DNA from: Marine Group I thaumarchaeote SCGC AAA799-O18
Lineage (GTDB): Archaea > Thermoproteota > Nitrososphaeria > Nitrososphaerales > Nitrosopumilaceae
Length of the DNA: 25,894 bases
Assembly (NCBI GenBank): GCA_000746705.1
Contig: JOTC01000003.1
Span: forward strand, 10,659 to 36,552
Direction: 5' to 3'
The translations under genes were made by a program, and so were the position numbers. Every line of letters starts with the position of its first letter. Position 1 is the first letter of the stretch. The notes under the pieces are model-generated. The model was given only the letters and a program-made list of their open reading frames with translations. It made no database searches and was not told the origin of the DNA. Of this stretch, positions 1 through 7,766 are shown piece after piece.

Positions 1-2
1 AA

Positions 3-515
3 CCAATATTAGATGCTTCAACTGATAGGTTGCACAATATAGCTGGTACATATGTTGGTAAAGACGATCCAATTTGTCTACTTAGAACACAGAAAAAGTT
101 TCCTGCTACTGAAGAAGCTGGAAGTGTTTTTAACAATCCTCATTATGTGTCAGGTAATACCAGAGGAAGTCATAATATGCCGTTAATGCCGGTAAAGATT
201 AATTCAGCTGCAACAATTAACTTTTGTATTCCAATTGTTCAATCACTTGTTTTCAGTATGCATGATGGTAAACTAACTGGTCCGTTTGATGGGTTTTCTA
301 CTGCAGATTGGGATCACATACGTGAGATTGCAACAAAAAAAGCACTAGCAATGAGAAGCCAAGGATTTATTCATCCAGCTACACTTGTGCCATCAGAGTT
401 GGAGTATGCTGAAGGATACAAAACTAGAATGGGTATTTTAAATGATAAAATGAAACCAATTAAAGATAAACTGCAAGATGATCACCCAAAAAGATCTTAC
501 GAAGACCCTGATTAA
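3..515 (+). CDS. fbp: Fructose-1,6-bisphosphate aldolase/phosphatase, C-terminal part (5' end outside window)
   Basis: This is the C-terminal 170 residues of the bifunctional archaeal enzyme that condenses triose phosphates to fructose-1,6-bisphosphate and dephosphorylates it to fructose-6-phosphate, the irreversible gluconeogenic step. The open frame enters from the left edge, so the TTG at 30 is internal. The stretch TYVGKDDP carries the family's Tyr and Schiff-base Lys (Y229/K232 in Sulfolobus ST0318 numbering, from memory) and the two metal-binding Asp. It is followed by RTQKKFPATEE, GNTRGSHNMPLMPVK and, near the end, SELEY, whose Tyr fits the third catalytic Tyr. Counting from the Lys, the full protein would be about 382 residues, normal for the family. 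In an autotrophic archaeon it would feed fixed carbon into sugars. No other aldolase signature is needed to explain it. Confidence 0.95.
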   Translation, partial: PILDASTDRLHNIAGTYVGKDDPICLLRTQKKFPATEEAGSVFNNPHYVSGNTRGSHNMPLMPVKINSAATINFCIPIVQSLVFSMHDGKLTGPFDGFSTADWDHIREIATKKALAMRSQGFIHPATLVPSELEYAEGYKTRMGILNDKMKPIKDKLQDDHPKRSYEDPD

Positions 516-557
516 GCTAATTAACAAAAGTTAAATCAATTCAAAATAAGTAATATC

Positions 558-968
558 ATGAATAAATCTAAATTTTTTACCGATCTAAAACCATTTATTA
601 TAACGTATATTTCGGTAATGTCTTTTTCAAATTTTGTTTTCGTGTTATTCAGCCAAACAATTAGAGACATTCTTTGGTCATTTTTCAGGGATGCTGGTGG
701 TACAATAATACTTGGTTTAGTATTTTTATTTGCGCTTACATGGTTGATAAAGGTAAGACCACATAAATTTCCAAAAAAATACTTGGTTACATCTTTTGAT
801 GTTTATGGTAAAGAAACGCAAATAGTTGGAATACGGACAGAATTTAAGAACCATGACGTGGCATGGAGTTTTATGAAATTTTACAAAAAATCATACCCTC
901 TTCACAATTTTGCATTAGTAGCTGAAGAAAAGAACCATGATAAAAAAATAATTTTTAAATATATCTGA
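558..968 (+). CDS. Small membrane protein of unknown function
   Basis: I do not recognise this 136-residue protein. It starts at an ATG 42 nt after the aldolase/phosphatase stop on the same strand. Two hydrophobic segments (about residues 12-33 and 46-64) flank a short charged loop. The rest is a soluble tail of about 70 residues, rich in Lys, Phe and Tyr, with the pattern KKYLVTSFDVYGKETQIVG suggesting a small beta-rich domain. No catalytic motif or paired cysteines are visible. It could be co-transcribed with the upstream gene, but the gap also leaves room for its own promoter. Homologues probably exist only in close relatives. Confidence 0.75.
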   Translation: MNKSKFFTDLKPFIITYISVMSFSNFVFVLFSQTIRDILWSFFRDAGGTIILGLVFLFALTWLIKVRPHKFPKKYLVTSFDVYGKETQIVGIRTEFKNHDVAWSFMKFYKKSYPLHNFALVAEEKNHDKKIIFKYI

Positions 969-1037
969 TACTCTAATTTTCAATCTGTATTACTTTCTAA
1001 AATTTTATACATACACGCATATTCAAGGTTAAGTGTA

Positions 1038-1064
1038 GATGAAATATAGTTCATCAATTTCATC
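1038..1064 (+). promoter_or_regulatory. Overlapping inverted repeats upstream of the ligase gene
   Basis: The 136-bp gap before the ligase gene contains GATGAAAT (1038-1045) and its exact reverse complement ATTTCATC (1057-1064). The first arm also pairs as GATGAA with TTCATC (1050-1055). The sites lie 41-67 nt before the ligase ATG, just upstream of an AT-rich TATA-like stretch (about 1073-1087). A protein-binding site is possible, but in such AT-rich sequence chance repeats of this size are common. Confidence 0.25.
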
Positions 1065-1104
1065 CTAGGTTCAAATTTATTACTATAATACACAAAAAAA
1101 ATAT

Positions 1105-2862
1105 ATGGATTTTTCAATAATTGCCGAATCTTTTCAAAAAATGGAAGCAACTACAAAGCGATTAGAACTTACAGACATACTGGTTGAATTGTTCAAGAAC
1201 ACACCAAATGAATTAATTGCCAAAGTCGTTTATCTTTTACAAGGCATTGTAAGACCAAATTTTGAAGGTTTAGAGTTAGGAGTGGCTGAAAAACTTGCAA
1301 TTCGCGCCATTTCAAAATCTTCTGGTTTATCAGTTAAAAAAATACAAGATGAATATAATGTGGGCGGTGATCTAGGTGAAACTGCATTAACTTTACTAAA
1401 TTGTAAAACCCAAACAACTTTTTCTGTGGAAATTATTACACTAGAAAGAGTTTATGAAACTTTACTCAAAATTGCAAATTTAGAGGGTAAACATTCACAA
1501 GATTTGAAAATAAAACACATATCCAGTTTATTAAATGACGCAACACCAACGGAAGGAAAATTTGTATTGAAAATTTTGTTGGGTATATTACGGCTGGGCA
1601 TAGCTGAAAATACTGTTATGGATGCACTTGCAATTGCATTTACAGGAAAAAAAGAGAATAGAGTGCAAATTGAAAACGCGTATAATGTTTCAAGTGACTT
1701 AGGTAAAGTATCTGAAGTAGTTGCAAATGAGGGAATTGTTGGAATAAAAAAATTCGAGATTACTTTGTTTAACCCAATAAGACCTATGTTAGCTAATCGT
1801 GTTAAAAGCGAAGAGGAGGCAATCAAAAAGATCTCATCTAAATTTGCTGCAGAATACAAACTTGATGGAGAACGTGCACAAATTCATAAGAAGGAAAATA
1901 AAATAATTTTATTTTCAAGAGGGTTAGAAAATATTACTCGGTACTATCCAGATATTGTAGAAAATATTGGAAAATCTCTCAGTGCGAAGGAAGGAATTTT
2001 TGAAGCTGAAATTGTCGCCATTAATGAAAATACGGGAGAATTTTTGCCCTTTCAAGAATTAATGCATCGGAGAAGAAAAAATGAATTAGAAAAAGCAGTT
2101 TTAGATTATCCAATAACTGTTAACTTTTTTGATCTACTTTATCTTGATAGAGAAAATTGTTTAGTTCAACCTTATAGCCAAAGGCGTAAAATCCTTGAAG
2201 AAATTGTTACTGAAGATAAACTTGCAAAATTGATACCTATGTCAATTGTTGAAACTGTAAATGATGTTGAAGATGTGCTAGAAAATTCCATTAATTCTGG
2301 GTGTGAAGGGTTAATGCTCAAGGTTCTTGATGCACAATACCGAGCTGGAATGAGAGGAAGTAATTGGCTTAAATTAAAACGTGAATATAGAAACGAACTT
2401 GGTGACAGCCTTGATCTTGTGGTAGTAGGGGCATTTTTTGGTAAGGGTAGAAGAACTGGAAAATATGGTACATTGTTACTAGCAACTTATGACACTGTTA
2501 ATGATACATTCCCAACTATTTGTAAGGTTGGAACTGGATTTACGGATGACAATTTGGATCAATTATATCAAATCCTATCCAATAAAGTTGCACTCAAAAA
2601 ACATCCTAATGTAAATAGTGAAATGGAGTCAGATGTATGGTTTGTGCCTGAACTGATAATTGAAGTGGTTGCATCCGAAATCACATTGAGCCCGATTCAT
2701 AAAACTGCTTTTGGTGTTATAAGAAAAGGAAGTGGTCTTGCCTTACGATTTCCAAAATTTACTGGAAAAATTAGGGTTGAGAAATCTGCGGAAGATGCGT
2801 CTACGGATGAGGAGATACTCACACTGTATAAAGGTCAGAATAAGGTTTACCAAGAAAAGTAA
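1105..2862 (+). CDS. lig: ATP-dependent DNA ligase
   Basis: Replicative and repair DNA ligase of the archaeal/eukaryotic type, 585 residues, a normal length. The N-terminal DNA-binding domain spans roughly residues 1-200, the nucleotidyltransferase domain 220-420 and the OB fold 435-560. Motif I is YKLDGERAQ with the adenylated Lys at 252. Motif III is FEAEIVAIN (Glu 300/302), motif IV EGLMLK (Glu 401) and motif V WLKLKRE (Lys 423/425). The ATG at 1105 follows a TATA-like region by about 20-30 nt with no Shine-Dalgarno, suggesting a leaderless message. The PhoU-like gene follows after 42 nt and the splicing endonuclease directly after that. These could form one transcript, although no known pathway unites them. 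Confidence 0.98.
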   Translation: MDFSIIAESFQKMEATTKRLELTDILVELFKNTPNELIAKVVYLLQGIVRPNFEGLELGVAEKLAIRAISKSSGLSVKKIQDEYNVGGDLGETALTLLNCKTQTTFSVEIITLERVYETLLKIANLEGKHSQDLKIKHISSLLNDATPTEGKFVLKILLGILRLGIAENTVMDALAIAFTGKKENRVQIENAYNVSSDLGKVSEVVANEGIVGIKKFEITLFNPIRPMLANRVKSEEEAIKKISSKFAAEYKLDGERAQIHKKENKIILFSRGLENITRYYPDIVENIGKSLSAKEGIFEAEIVAINENTGEFLPFQELMHRRRKNELEKAVLDYPITVNFFDLLYLDRENCLVQPYSQRRKILEEIVTEDKLAKLIPMSIVETVNDVEDVLENSINSGCEGLMLKVLDAQYRAGMRGSNWLKLKREYRNELGDSLDLVVVGAFFGKGRRTGKYGTLLLATYDTVNDTFPTICKVGTGFTDDNLDQLYQILSNKVALKKHPNVNSEMESDVWFVPELIIEVVASEITLSPIHKTAFGVIRKGSGLALRFPKFTGKIRVEKSAEDASTDEEILTLYKGQNKVYQEK

Positions 2863-2904
2863 TTGAAGATCAGAACTAGTAACGATTAATTAACCGTCAG
2901 AATA

Positions 2905-3573
2905 ATGATTAATTCTTCTATGTATAGTGGTGAATTAGAGGTTCAAGCAAAAAGAAAGGCTATAGCTGTTCTTCAGGACGAAATAAATAGAATTCTTAAC
3001 GCTGGTAGAGAGCTGTCTACGCTGCCAAAATTATTGGTTAAGAAGGATACATCAGGAGTTAAAAACGCACTTGAACAAATTTCAAGTATTGAGGAAGAAG
3101 TAGAAAACCTTCGTCGTAAAATTACAAGGGAAGTAGCAGATGTCGGTGGTTTAATCATGAATAGGGAAAATCTGTTAAATACTGCTTATACAATGGATGA
3201 AATTGCTGGCTACATAACTGGAATATCATTCAAACTTTCAAATGTTAAAATCAAGACACTAAAGTCAGGAAATCTTGAAAAAGAATTAAGTGAACTGATT
3301 GAACTTGTAGTTGATGAGATATACAAATTAAATGAAATTATAAGAAGCCTTAATGCAAATTCTGGCAAAGCCATTGAACTTGCTCAAGAAACACAGAAAA
3401 TAGAACGAGAAATTGATATTAAATATCGCAAAATGTCTATCAAAGCTTTGGATAAAATTACTAATACTAAAGAACTGTTGTTGGTGAAGGATATTATTGA
3501 AGGAATAGAGGAAATGGCTGATAAATGCCAAGAAGTCTCTGACTCATTCATATTATTAGCGCTGAGTCTTTAA
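2905..3573 (+). CDS. DUF47 / PhoU-like coiled-coil protein
   Basis: A 222-residue, nearly all-helical protein with the heptad-rich layout of the DUF47 (PhoU_div) family. It has a long N-terminal coiled coil (about 10-90), a middle helix containing YTMDEIAGYITGISFKL, and a C-terminal helix with IVEGIEEMADKCQEVSD-like spacing (here DIIEGIEEMADKCQEVSD). Family members usually accompany Pit-type phosphate transporters and are thought to modulate phosphate uptake through bound metal ions. No transporter lies next to it here, so any link to phosphate rests on family membership only. The ATG at 2905 was chosen; a second ATG lies 15 nt downstream. Its stop is separated from the endA start by a single base, so translation may be coupled. 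Confidence 0.85.
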   Translation: MINSSMYSGELEVQAKRKAIAVLQDEINRILNAGRELSTLPKLLVKKDTSGVKNALEQISSIEEEVENLRRKITREVADVGGLIMNRENLLNTAYTMDEIAGYITGISFKLSNVKIKTLKSGNLEKELSELIELVVDEIYKLNEIIRSLNANSGKAIELAQETQKIEREIDIKYRKMSIKALDKITNTKELLLVKDIIEGIEEMADKCQEVSDSFILLALSL

Positions 3574-3574
3574 C

Positions 3575-4111
3575 TTGAAAGGCGAACTAATAGAAAATAG
3601 AATTATTGTCTGGAATATTCAAGATGCTAAAAAATTATTCAACAATGGATATTACGGAAAACCAATAGGTATTCCAAAACCAAATCCAGAAGAAATTAAT
3701 GTTCCGTTAGTACTCGATCTTATTGAAGGATGTTATCTACAAGAAAAATCTAAAATAAAGATTTACAAAAATAAAAAAAAAGTCTCTGTAGAAGATGTGA
3801 TTAAAATTTGTCGAAAGGAATACCATAATTTCGATAAAAAATATACGGTCTATAAGGATTTTAGAGAGAAGGATTATGTAGTAAATCCTGGAATAAAATT
3901 TGGCTGTGATTTTGCGGTGTACCAAAACGGTCCTGGGATTGATCATGCACCATATTTAATCCAAGTTTACAATCAGAATGACTCTATATCATCTACAAGT
4001 GTTGTTTTGGCTGGCAGATTATCTAGCAGTGTTAAAAAAAAATTTATACTGGCAATTCCTGGTGGTAAAACACAGGTTGATTATTTAGCCCTTGATTGGT
4101 GGAAAGCTTAG
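3575..4111 (+). CDS. endA: tRNA-splicing endonuclease
   Basis: The enzyme excises introns from precursor tRNAs (and rRNA) at bulge-helix-bulge structures, leaving 2',3'-cyclic phosphates. At 178 residues it matches the single-domain archaeal form. The catalytic domain holds the expected triad: Tyr116 in DFAVYQNGPG, His124 in GIDHAPYL and a Lys at about 155 in SSSVKKKFILAI, which aligns with the HSVRKNLVIAI segment of the Methanocaldococcus enzyme as I recall it. The start is a TTG one base after the upstream stop; no ATG in frame would keep the N-terminal domain. Some archaea pair such a subunit with a structural partner, and none is visible here. The last 4 nt overlap the 3' end of the convergent gene at 4108. 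Confidence 0.93.
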   Translation: MKGELIENRIIVWNIQDAKKLFNNGYYGKPIGIPKPNPEEINVPLVLDLIEGCYLQEKSKIKIYKNKKKVSVEDVIKICRKEYHNFDKKYTVYKDFREKDYVVNPGIKFGCDFAVYQNGPGIDHAPYLIQVYNQNDSISSTSVVLAGRLSSSVKKKFILAIPGGKTQVDYLALDWWKA

Positions 4112-4485
4112 TTAAGTTTCTTTATGTAACCTGCAATCTTGTCATAAATCTCAAACAATTCCTTTGTAATACGAAAGTCATGACTGTTTTTCCATTTTCC
4201 ATAAATTCGTATTCCGTTATTTGTGGGATCAACAAATATCGTTGCATCGTCTACTGATTGTTTTATTAATTTTTTATTCAAAGATGAATCAGCATTTAGC
4301 TGTTCAGCTAATTCACCGCCCTCCCATGATACTCCAGTTATTTTTTTTGAACCAAAGTAGCCAGTAGTTTTAAGATTTGTTCTTGCCGTAAAACGTAGTA
4401 GTTTTTCACCAGAATCCCGTTTCACAATGAAATGTGCCTGAAATCTGTCTTGGGCGCCCCATGGAAGTGGATTAGGATCTTGCAT
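4108..4485 (-). CDS. Unknown 125-residue protein
   Basis: I do not recognise this protein. It reads as a small alpha/beta protein. An N-terminal half with alternating hydrophobic residues (FQAHFIVKRD, KLLRFTART) suggests beta strands. A helix follows around residues 58-75, then a strand pair (ATIFVDPTNNGIRIYGKWK) and a C-terminal helix (ITKELFEIYDKIAGYIKKL). There is no signal peptide, membrane segment or cysteine pair. It begins one base after the stop of the gene at 4487-4768, so the two are almost certainly one transcription unit, and it ends overlapping endA by 4 nt tail to tail. Confidence 0.75.
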   Translation of the reverse strand: MQDPNPLPWGAQDRFQAHFIVKRDSGEKLLRFTARTNLKTTGYFGSKKITGVSWEGGELAEQLNADSSLNKKLIKQSVDDATIFVDPTNNGIRIYGKWKNSHDFRITKELFEIYDKIAGYIKKLN

Positions 4486-4486
4486 T

Positions 4487-4768
4487 TTATCCCTTTTGAA
4501 TTATTTGAACGGCGTCTATGTTCCTTCCTGAAATTTTCAGTGAACCTTTGTTAGTAACCATCCTAGTGGTTTGCGAAAAACATCTACTATAGTAATCCCC
4601 CTTCTCAACATCATCCTCGCCTATTTCATTAGGTACCGCGCTTACACCAATTTGATTTAAAATATCAGTGTATTTTTCAGGCCAATTTTTTATTACAATA
4701 GTATCAGATTCAGAATCTTCCATGTCGTATCTGATTTGAGCACATAATTTAACATTTCTTGTTACCAT
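4487..4768 (-). CDS. Unknown 93-residue protein
   Basis: I do not recognise this protein. It is acidic in the first half (YDMEDSESDTIVIKNWPEKY) and contains two cysteines (about residues 9 and 63) too far apart for a simple zinc motif. The end, SGRNIDAVQIIQ, may be a strand-helix. It is the first gene of a two-gene minus-strand unit, with its partner starting one base downstream. It is divergent from the tandem dehydrogenase at 4820, with only 51 bp between the two start codons. The AT-rich run at about 4786-4799 lies at TATA distance from both starts, so the two promoters probably overlap. Confidence 0.72.
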   Translation of the reverse strand: MVTRNVKLCAQIRYDMEDSESDTIVIKNWPEKYTDILNQIGVSAVPNEIGEDDVEKGDYYSRCFSQTTRMVTNKGSLKISGRNIDAVQIIQKG

Positions 4769-4819
4769 GTATTCAATATTAACAACGAAATAAATAGATG
4801 AAAAACTAATTTTGATCTC

Positions 4820-6472
4820 ATGCTAAAGTTTCAAAATAAAACCGTACTAGTTACCGGAAGTGGTACCGGAATTGGGCAAGCTATCACAAAGAAATTTGTG
4901 GAAAATGGTGCAAGTGCCATAATCCTGGGAAGAAGAAAGGAACCACTAGTGGAAACTGCAAAAATGCTAGAAGGAATTATCAAAGAAAAGCAAAGCAACG
5001 CTACTATCAAAATTTTTGATGGTGTAGATGTCAGCGACGAAAAAGCTGTTACTGGTATGTTTGATGCATTAAAAAGTGAAAATGTCAACCTGGATGTAGT
5101 CGTAAACAATGCTGGAGTTTCAGGTCCTGTAACATGTTTTGCTCATGCACCACTTGATCAGTTCAGAAGTACTGTAGATATTCATCTGACTGGAACATTT
5201 TGGACTTCAGTTCAGGCTCTCAAAGTAATGAAAGAGGGAGCAAAGATTATTACAATTTCAACATTCTTTGCAGAAGAAAGACCATTAGAACAACGACCAT
5301 ACAGATTCAGAGGTCCATATACTGCGTCCCAAGGTGCTAAAAACAGACTCGTGGAGGCAATGTCATGGGAGCTTCTAGAAAAGGGAGTTATGTCGATTGG
5401 AACTAACCCCGGTCCAGTACATTCAGACAGAATCTACAAGACAGTCTATCCAAAGGCCGCATCAGAATTTCTACGTGTAAGCGGATTTGAAGACCTATCA
5501 CCAAGTGAAGTTGAAGCCGCAAACAATGAGATTGTAGGATTATTAGGTGAAGACGATGAAACAATAAAGGCTGGAATAAAAGCAGCTGCAGAAAAGTTAG
5601 GCAATAAAGAAACTACACTTACCAATTTACTAGATAAAATCAAAGGCATTGCAGAAAAAATTCAAAAGAACACCTCAACAATGATTCCAGATCAACAATT
5701 TTTATCGCAGGAGCAGGTTGCCACAACAGTCCTAACACTTTCGGACGATGACCAGGCAAAAATTCTCAATGGAAAAATAATTCCTGGTGACAGAGTCTTC
5801 TATCCAGTCAAGTCACACATTAGAGCATCCGTTCCTAAAGATGAGAAAAATAATTTGGATGGAAAAAAGATTTCCATTTCGTCTGGAAACCCCAATGATG
5901 ACGATGATTCTGGAGGCACTGATTTTCTTCTAGATGATATTAACACGATGATAGAAAAGAAAGGGGGAGATGTTAATTTCAGTCCTCAGTTGAAAGACGA
6001 TTTATTTATTCATGCGACAGGCAACGTTCCTGATTTTTCTAAACTGACCGAACTATCTAGAGGTGAATGGGACGAGTTAGTTAACCAATTCATTAACTAC
6101 CCTGCTCATGTGGCACAAGAAGCTATGGATTTTTTCGTACCAGGTGGTTCTGACGACCCAAGAAAATTCAAAGATGCAAAGGGAAGAATCATTATAATTG
6201 GTCCCGCTCTTCCCGCTGGTAAAAAAATTAGTGGTCATGAAAGGGCAAAGGTTGAGGTTTTCAGAGGTGCGCTTAGACCATTTGCGACTACCATCAACCA
6301 AGAATTGAGTGATGTACTAAAATCAAATGTAAGGGTCTTCTTAATTTTGCCTGGAACTGTTGATGGAAAGGAACCAAGTAACGAGAATATTATGAATACG
6401 ATTAACTACTTGATGTCAGACGAAGCGGGATCAAGTTCTGAAGTAATTTTCTGCCCAGACGAGACAAGATAA
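4820..6472 (+). CDS. Tandem short-chain dehydrogenase/reductase, similar in layout to the N-terminal half of malonyl-CoA reductase
   Basis: A 550-residue protein with two SDR domains. The first has the Rossmann motif TGSGTGIG (12-19), NNAG (96-99), a catalytic-type Ser147 and Tyr167. In YTASQGAK, however, the position of the catalytic Lys is Gln171, and the usual Asn (HLTGTF) is His122. The second domain (about 365-550) lacks a glycine-rich loop and has HERAK (473-477), that is, YxxxK with Tyr replaced by His. The length, tandem layout and the GPxxSDRI motif (198-205) match residues 1-549 of Chloroflexus malonyl-CoA reductase, which reduces malonate semialdehyde to 3-hydroxypropionate; this comparison is from memory. 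A role in the hydroxypropionate/hydroxybutyrate CO2-fixation cycle is therefore plausible but inferred. Codon use looks more C-rich at third positions than the neighbours, which would fit strong expression. Confidence 0.8.
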   Translation: MLKFQNKTVLVTGSGTGIGQAITKKFVENGASAIILGRRKEPLVETAKMLEGIIKEKQSNATIKIFDGVDVSDEKAVTGMFDALKSENVNLDVVVNNAGVSGPVTCFAHAPLDQFRSTVDIHLTGTFWTSVQALKVMKEGAKIITISTFFAEERPLEQRPYRFRGPYTASQGAKNRLVEAMSWELLEKGVMSIGTNPGPVHSDRIYKTVYPKAASEFLRVSGFEDLSPSEVEAANNEIVGLLGEDDETIKAGIKAAAEKLGNKETTLTNLLDKIKGIAEKIQKNTSTMIPDQQFLSQEQVATTVLTLSDDDQAKILNGKIIPGDRVFYPVKSHIRASVPKDEKNNLDGKKISISSGNPNDDDDSGGTDFLLDDINTMIEKKGGDVNFSPQLKDDLFIHATGNVPDFSKLTELSRGEWDELVNQFINYPAHVAQEAMDFFVPGGSDDPRKFKDAKGRIIIIGPALPAGKKISGHERAKVEVFRGALRPFATTINQELSDVLKSNVRVFLILPGTVDGKEPSNENIMNTINYLMSDEAGSSSEVIFCPDETR

Positions 6473-7228
6473 TTAGAAAATACCTGTAGAATCAATAATC
6501 AACTTGATTGCCGCTGCAATAAGCACAATGATTACTAAAATCTTCAATTTGTTTTCCTTTATCTCAAGTGATAATCTAGCGCCTAAAATTCCTCCAGCGA
6601 ATGCACCGATCAACAACAACAATGCCTGATAGTAATCAGGATGCCCTAACATTGAATGCATAATCAATCCGGAGAAAGATGCGAACATCAAAATGAACTG
6701 TGAGGTTGGTGCAGCACGCTTCATTGATATTCCAAGTGCAACTACCATCAACGGTACGAAGATTAGGCCACCTCCAATACCAAACAGGCTTGATATTATT
6801 CCCGCAAAGAAGCTAGCACCTGCTGAAAAAACAAGCAAAAGACGTGACACGTCTATGGGTTTTTCCTCTATCTTTCTTTTGAGAAATATGTATGATGCTG
6901 AAGAAATAAGAACCAATGCAAACAAAATTTTGAAAATGTCTGGTGATATCTCGGAAGATACGAATGCCCCAAGTATTGTACCAGGAACTACCATCAAGCC
7001 GAATCTCCAGCCAAGTGAAAGTTCTATCCGTTTTTGTCTAGCATACATAGCTGTTGAGGCGACAGAATTACTAAACACAGCAAATAGACTATTACTTACA
7101 GCTAGTGTAGGAGAAAATCCCATGAATGTCAATACTGGGACGATAATTATACCACCGCCCAAACCAATTATTGATCCTAATATTCCTGCAACAAACCCAA
7201 GTGGTATTAACCAAAGTTCTTCTAACAT
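6473..7228 (-). CDS. TauE/SafE family membrane transporter
   Basis: An integral membrane protein of about 251 residues with around eight hydrophobic segments arranged as two repeats. Each repeat carries the family's glycine-rich signature: GILGSIIGLGGGIIIVPVL near the N-terminus and SSLFGIGGGLIFVPLMV in the middle. The family exports sulfite, sulfoacetate or other organic anions; the substrate here cannot be read. I chose the ATG at 7228 rather than the TTG at 7234, because the ATG lies two bases after the stop of the upstream DUF192 gene. The stop codon abuts that of the tandem SDR with no base between them. It is probably the last gene of a minus-strand unit with DUF192 and perhaps the gene at 7767. 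Confidence 0.9.
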   Translation of the reverse strand: MLEELWLIPLGFVAGILGSIIGLGGGIIIVPVLTFMGFSPTLAVSNSLFAVFSNSVASTAMYARQKRIELSLGWRFGLMVVPGTILGAFVSSEISPDIFKILFALVLISSASYIFLKRKIEEKPIDVSRLLLVFSAGASFFAGIISSLFGIGGGLIFVPLMVVALGISMKRAAPTSQFILMFASFSGLIMHSMLGHPDYYQALLLLIGAFAGGILGARLSLEIKENKLKILVIIVLIAAAIKLIIDSTGIF

Positions 7229-7230
7229 GA

Positions 7231-7725
7231 TCAAATCGAGATTAATTCTAATCTAGAATTTTCTGTTATGTTAAACTCGTCAACAAATCCTACAGTTACT
7301 TCTAATACGTATTTAGCGTTATCACCTGAAACACCATTCTCTCTACACGTAACAACTTCGATAGTAGTTTGACACGGTGGAACATTTTTTTCGATCGCTG
7401 TGACATGCAAGTTTTCATCGAACCAAATTATATCTAATGAAAATTGCATGTTTAACATCCACATAGGATGCGTTCCTGGCTCATTAAAAACAAATAACAT
7501 TCCTTGATCAAAAGTAAGTTCTTCTTGGAACATAAGTCCCCTCATCCTTAACGAATCATTGTCAGCAATTTGTACTACTAAGATCTTATCATCAAGTTTT
7601 ATCATGCCTTGAGGAAATTCAACAGATTCTAGCTTAACATCAGTTGGAATAGACAGCATACCAATAATTCCAACAATGACTGCGGCAGCAGCAATAGGAA
7701 TTAAAACTTGTGTTCTTGTTGCCAT
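7231..7725 (-). CDS. DUF192 protein with N-terminal membrane anchor
   Basis: A 164-residue protein. Residues about 8-26 form a hydrophobic anchor or uncleaved signal (VLIPIAAAAVIVGIIGML), after which a DUF192 domain (about 45-150) lies outside the membrane. Family hallmarks are visible: MRGLMFQEEL, GMLFVFNEPGTHPMWMLNM, LDIIWFD and the late VLEV strand. Two cysteines in NVPPCQTTIEVVTC are positioned for a disulfide or metal site, as in many secreted members. The function of the family is unsettled. It overlaps or abuts the downstream TauE-type exporter, so the pair is likely co-translated. Confidence 0.85.
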   Translation of the reverse strand: MATRTQVLIPIAAAAVIVGIIGMLSIPTDVKLESVEFPQGMIKLDDKILVVQIADNDSLRMRGLMFQEELTFDQGMLFVFNEPGTHPMWMLNMQFSLDIIWFDENLHVTAIEKNVPPCQTTIEVVTCRENGVSGDNAKYVLEVTVGFVDEFNITENSRLELISI

Positions 7726-7766
7726 AGATCTGTTGAAAATAATAAGGATAAAAACTAAAAGAAATC

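Noticed and set aside
30..32. TTG as the start of a 161-residue gene
   Set aside because: The frame is open to the left edge and the preceding codons belong to the same conserved domain, so the codon is internal to the aldolase/phosphatase.
980..1063. 27-codon ATG frame on the minus strand upstream of the ligase gene (MKLMNYISST...)
   Set aside because: Frames of this length arise by chance, there is no ribosome-binding site, and no motif supports it; the inverted repeats there explain the region as well.
1069..1080. GGTTCAAATTT, resembling a tRNA T-loop
   Set aside because: The flanking bases do not form a T-stem and no anticodon or acceptor stem can be built around it.
6693..7256. 187-codon plus-strand frame
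   Set aside because: It is antisense to the TauE/SafE gene, whose membrane repeats are unmistakable; the frame has no domain.
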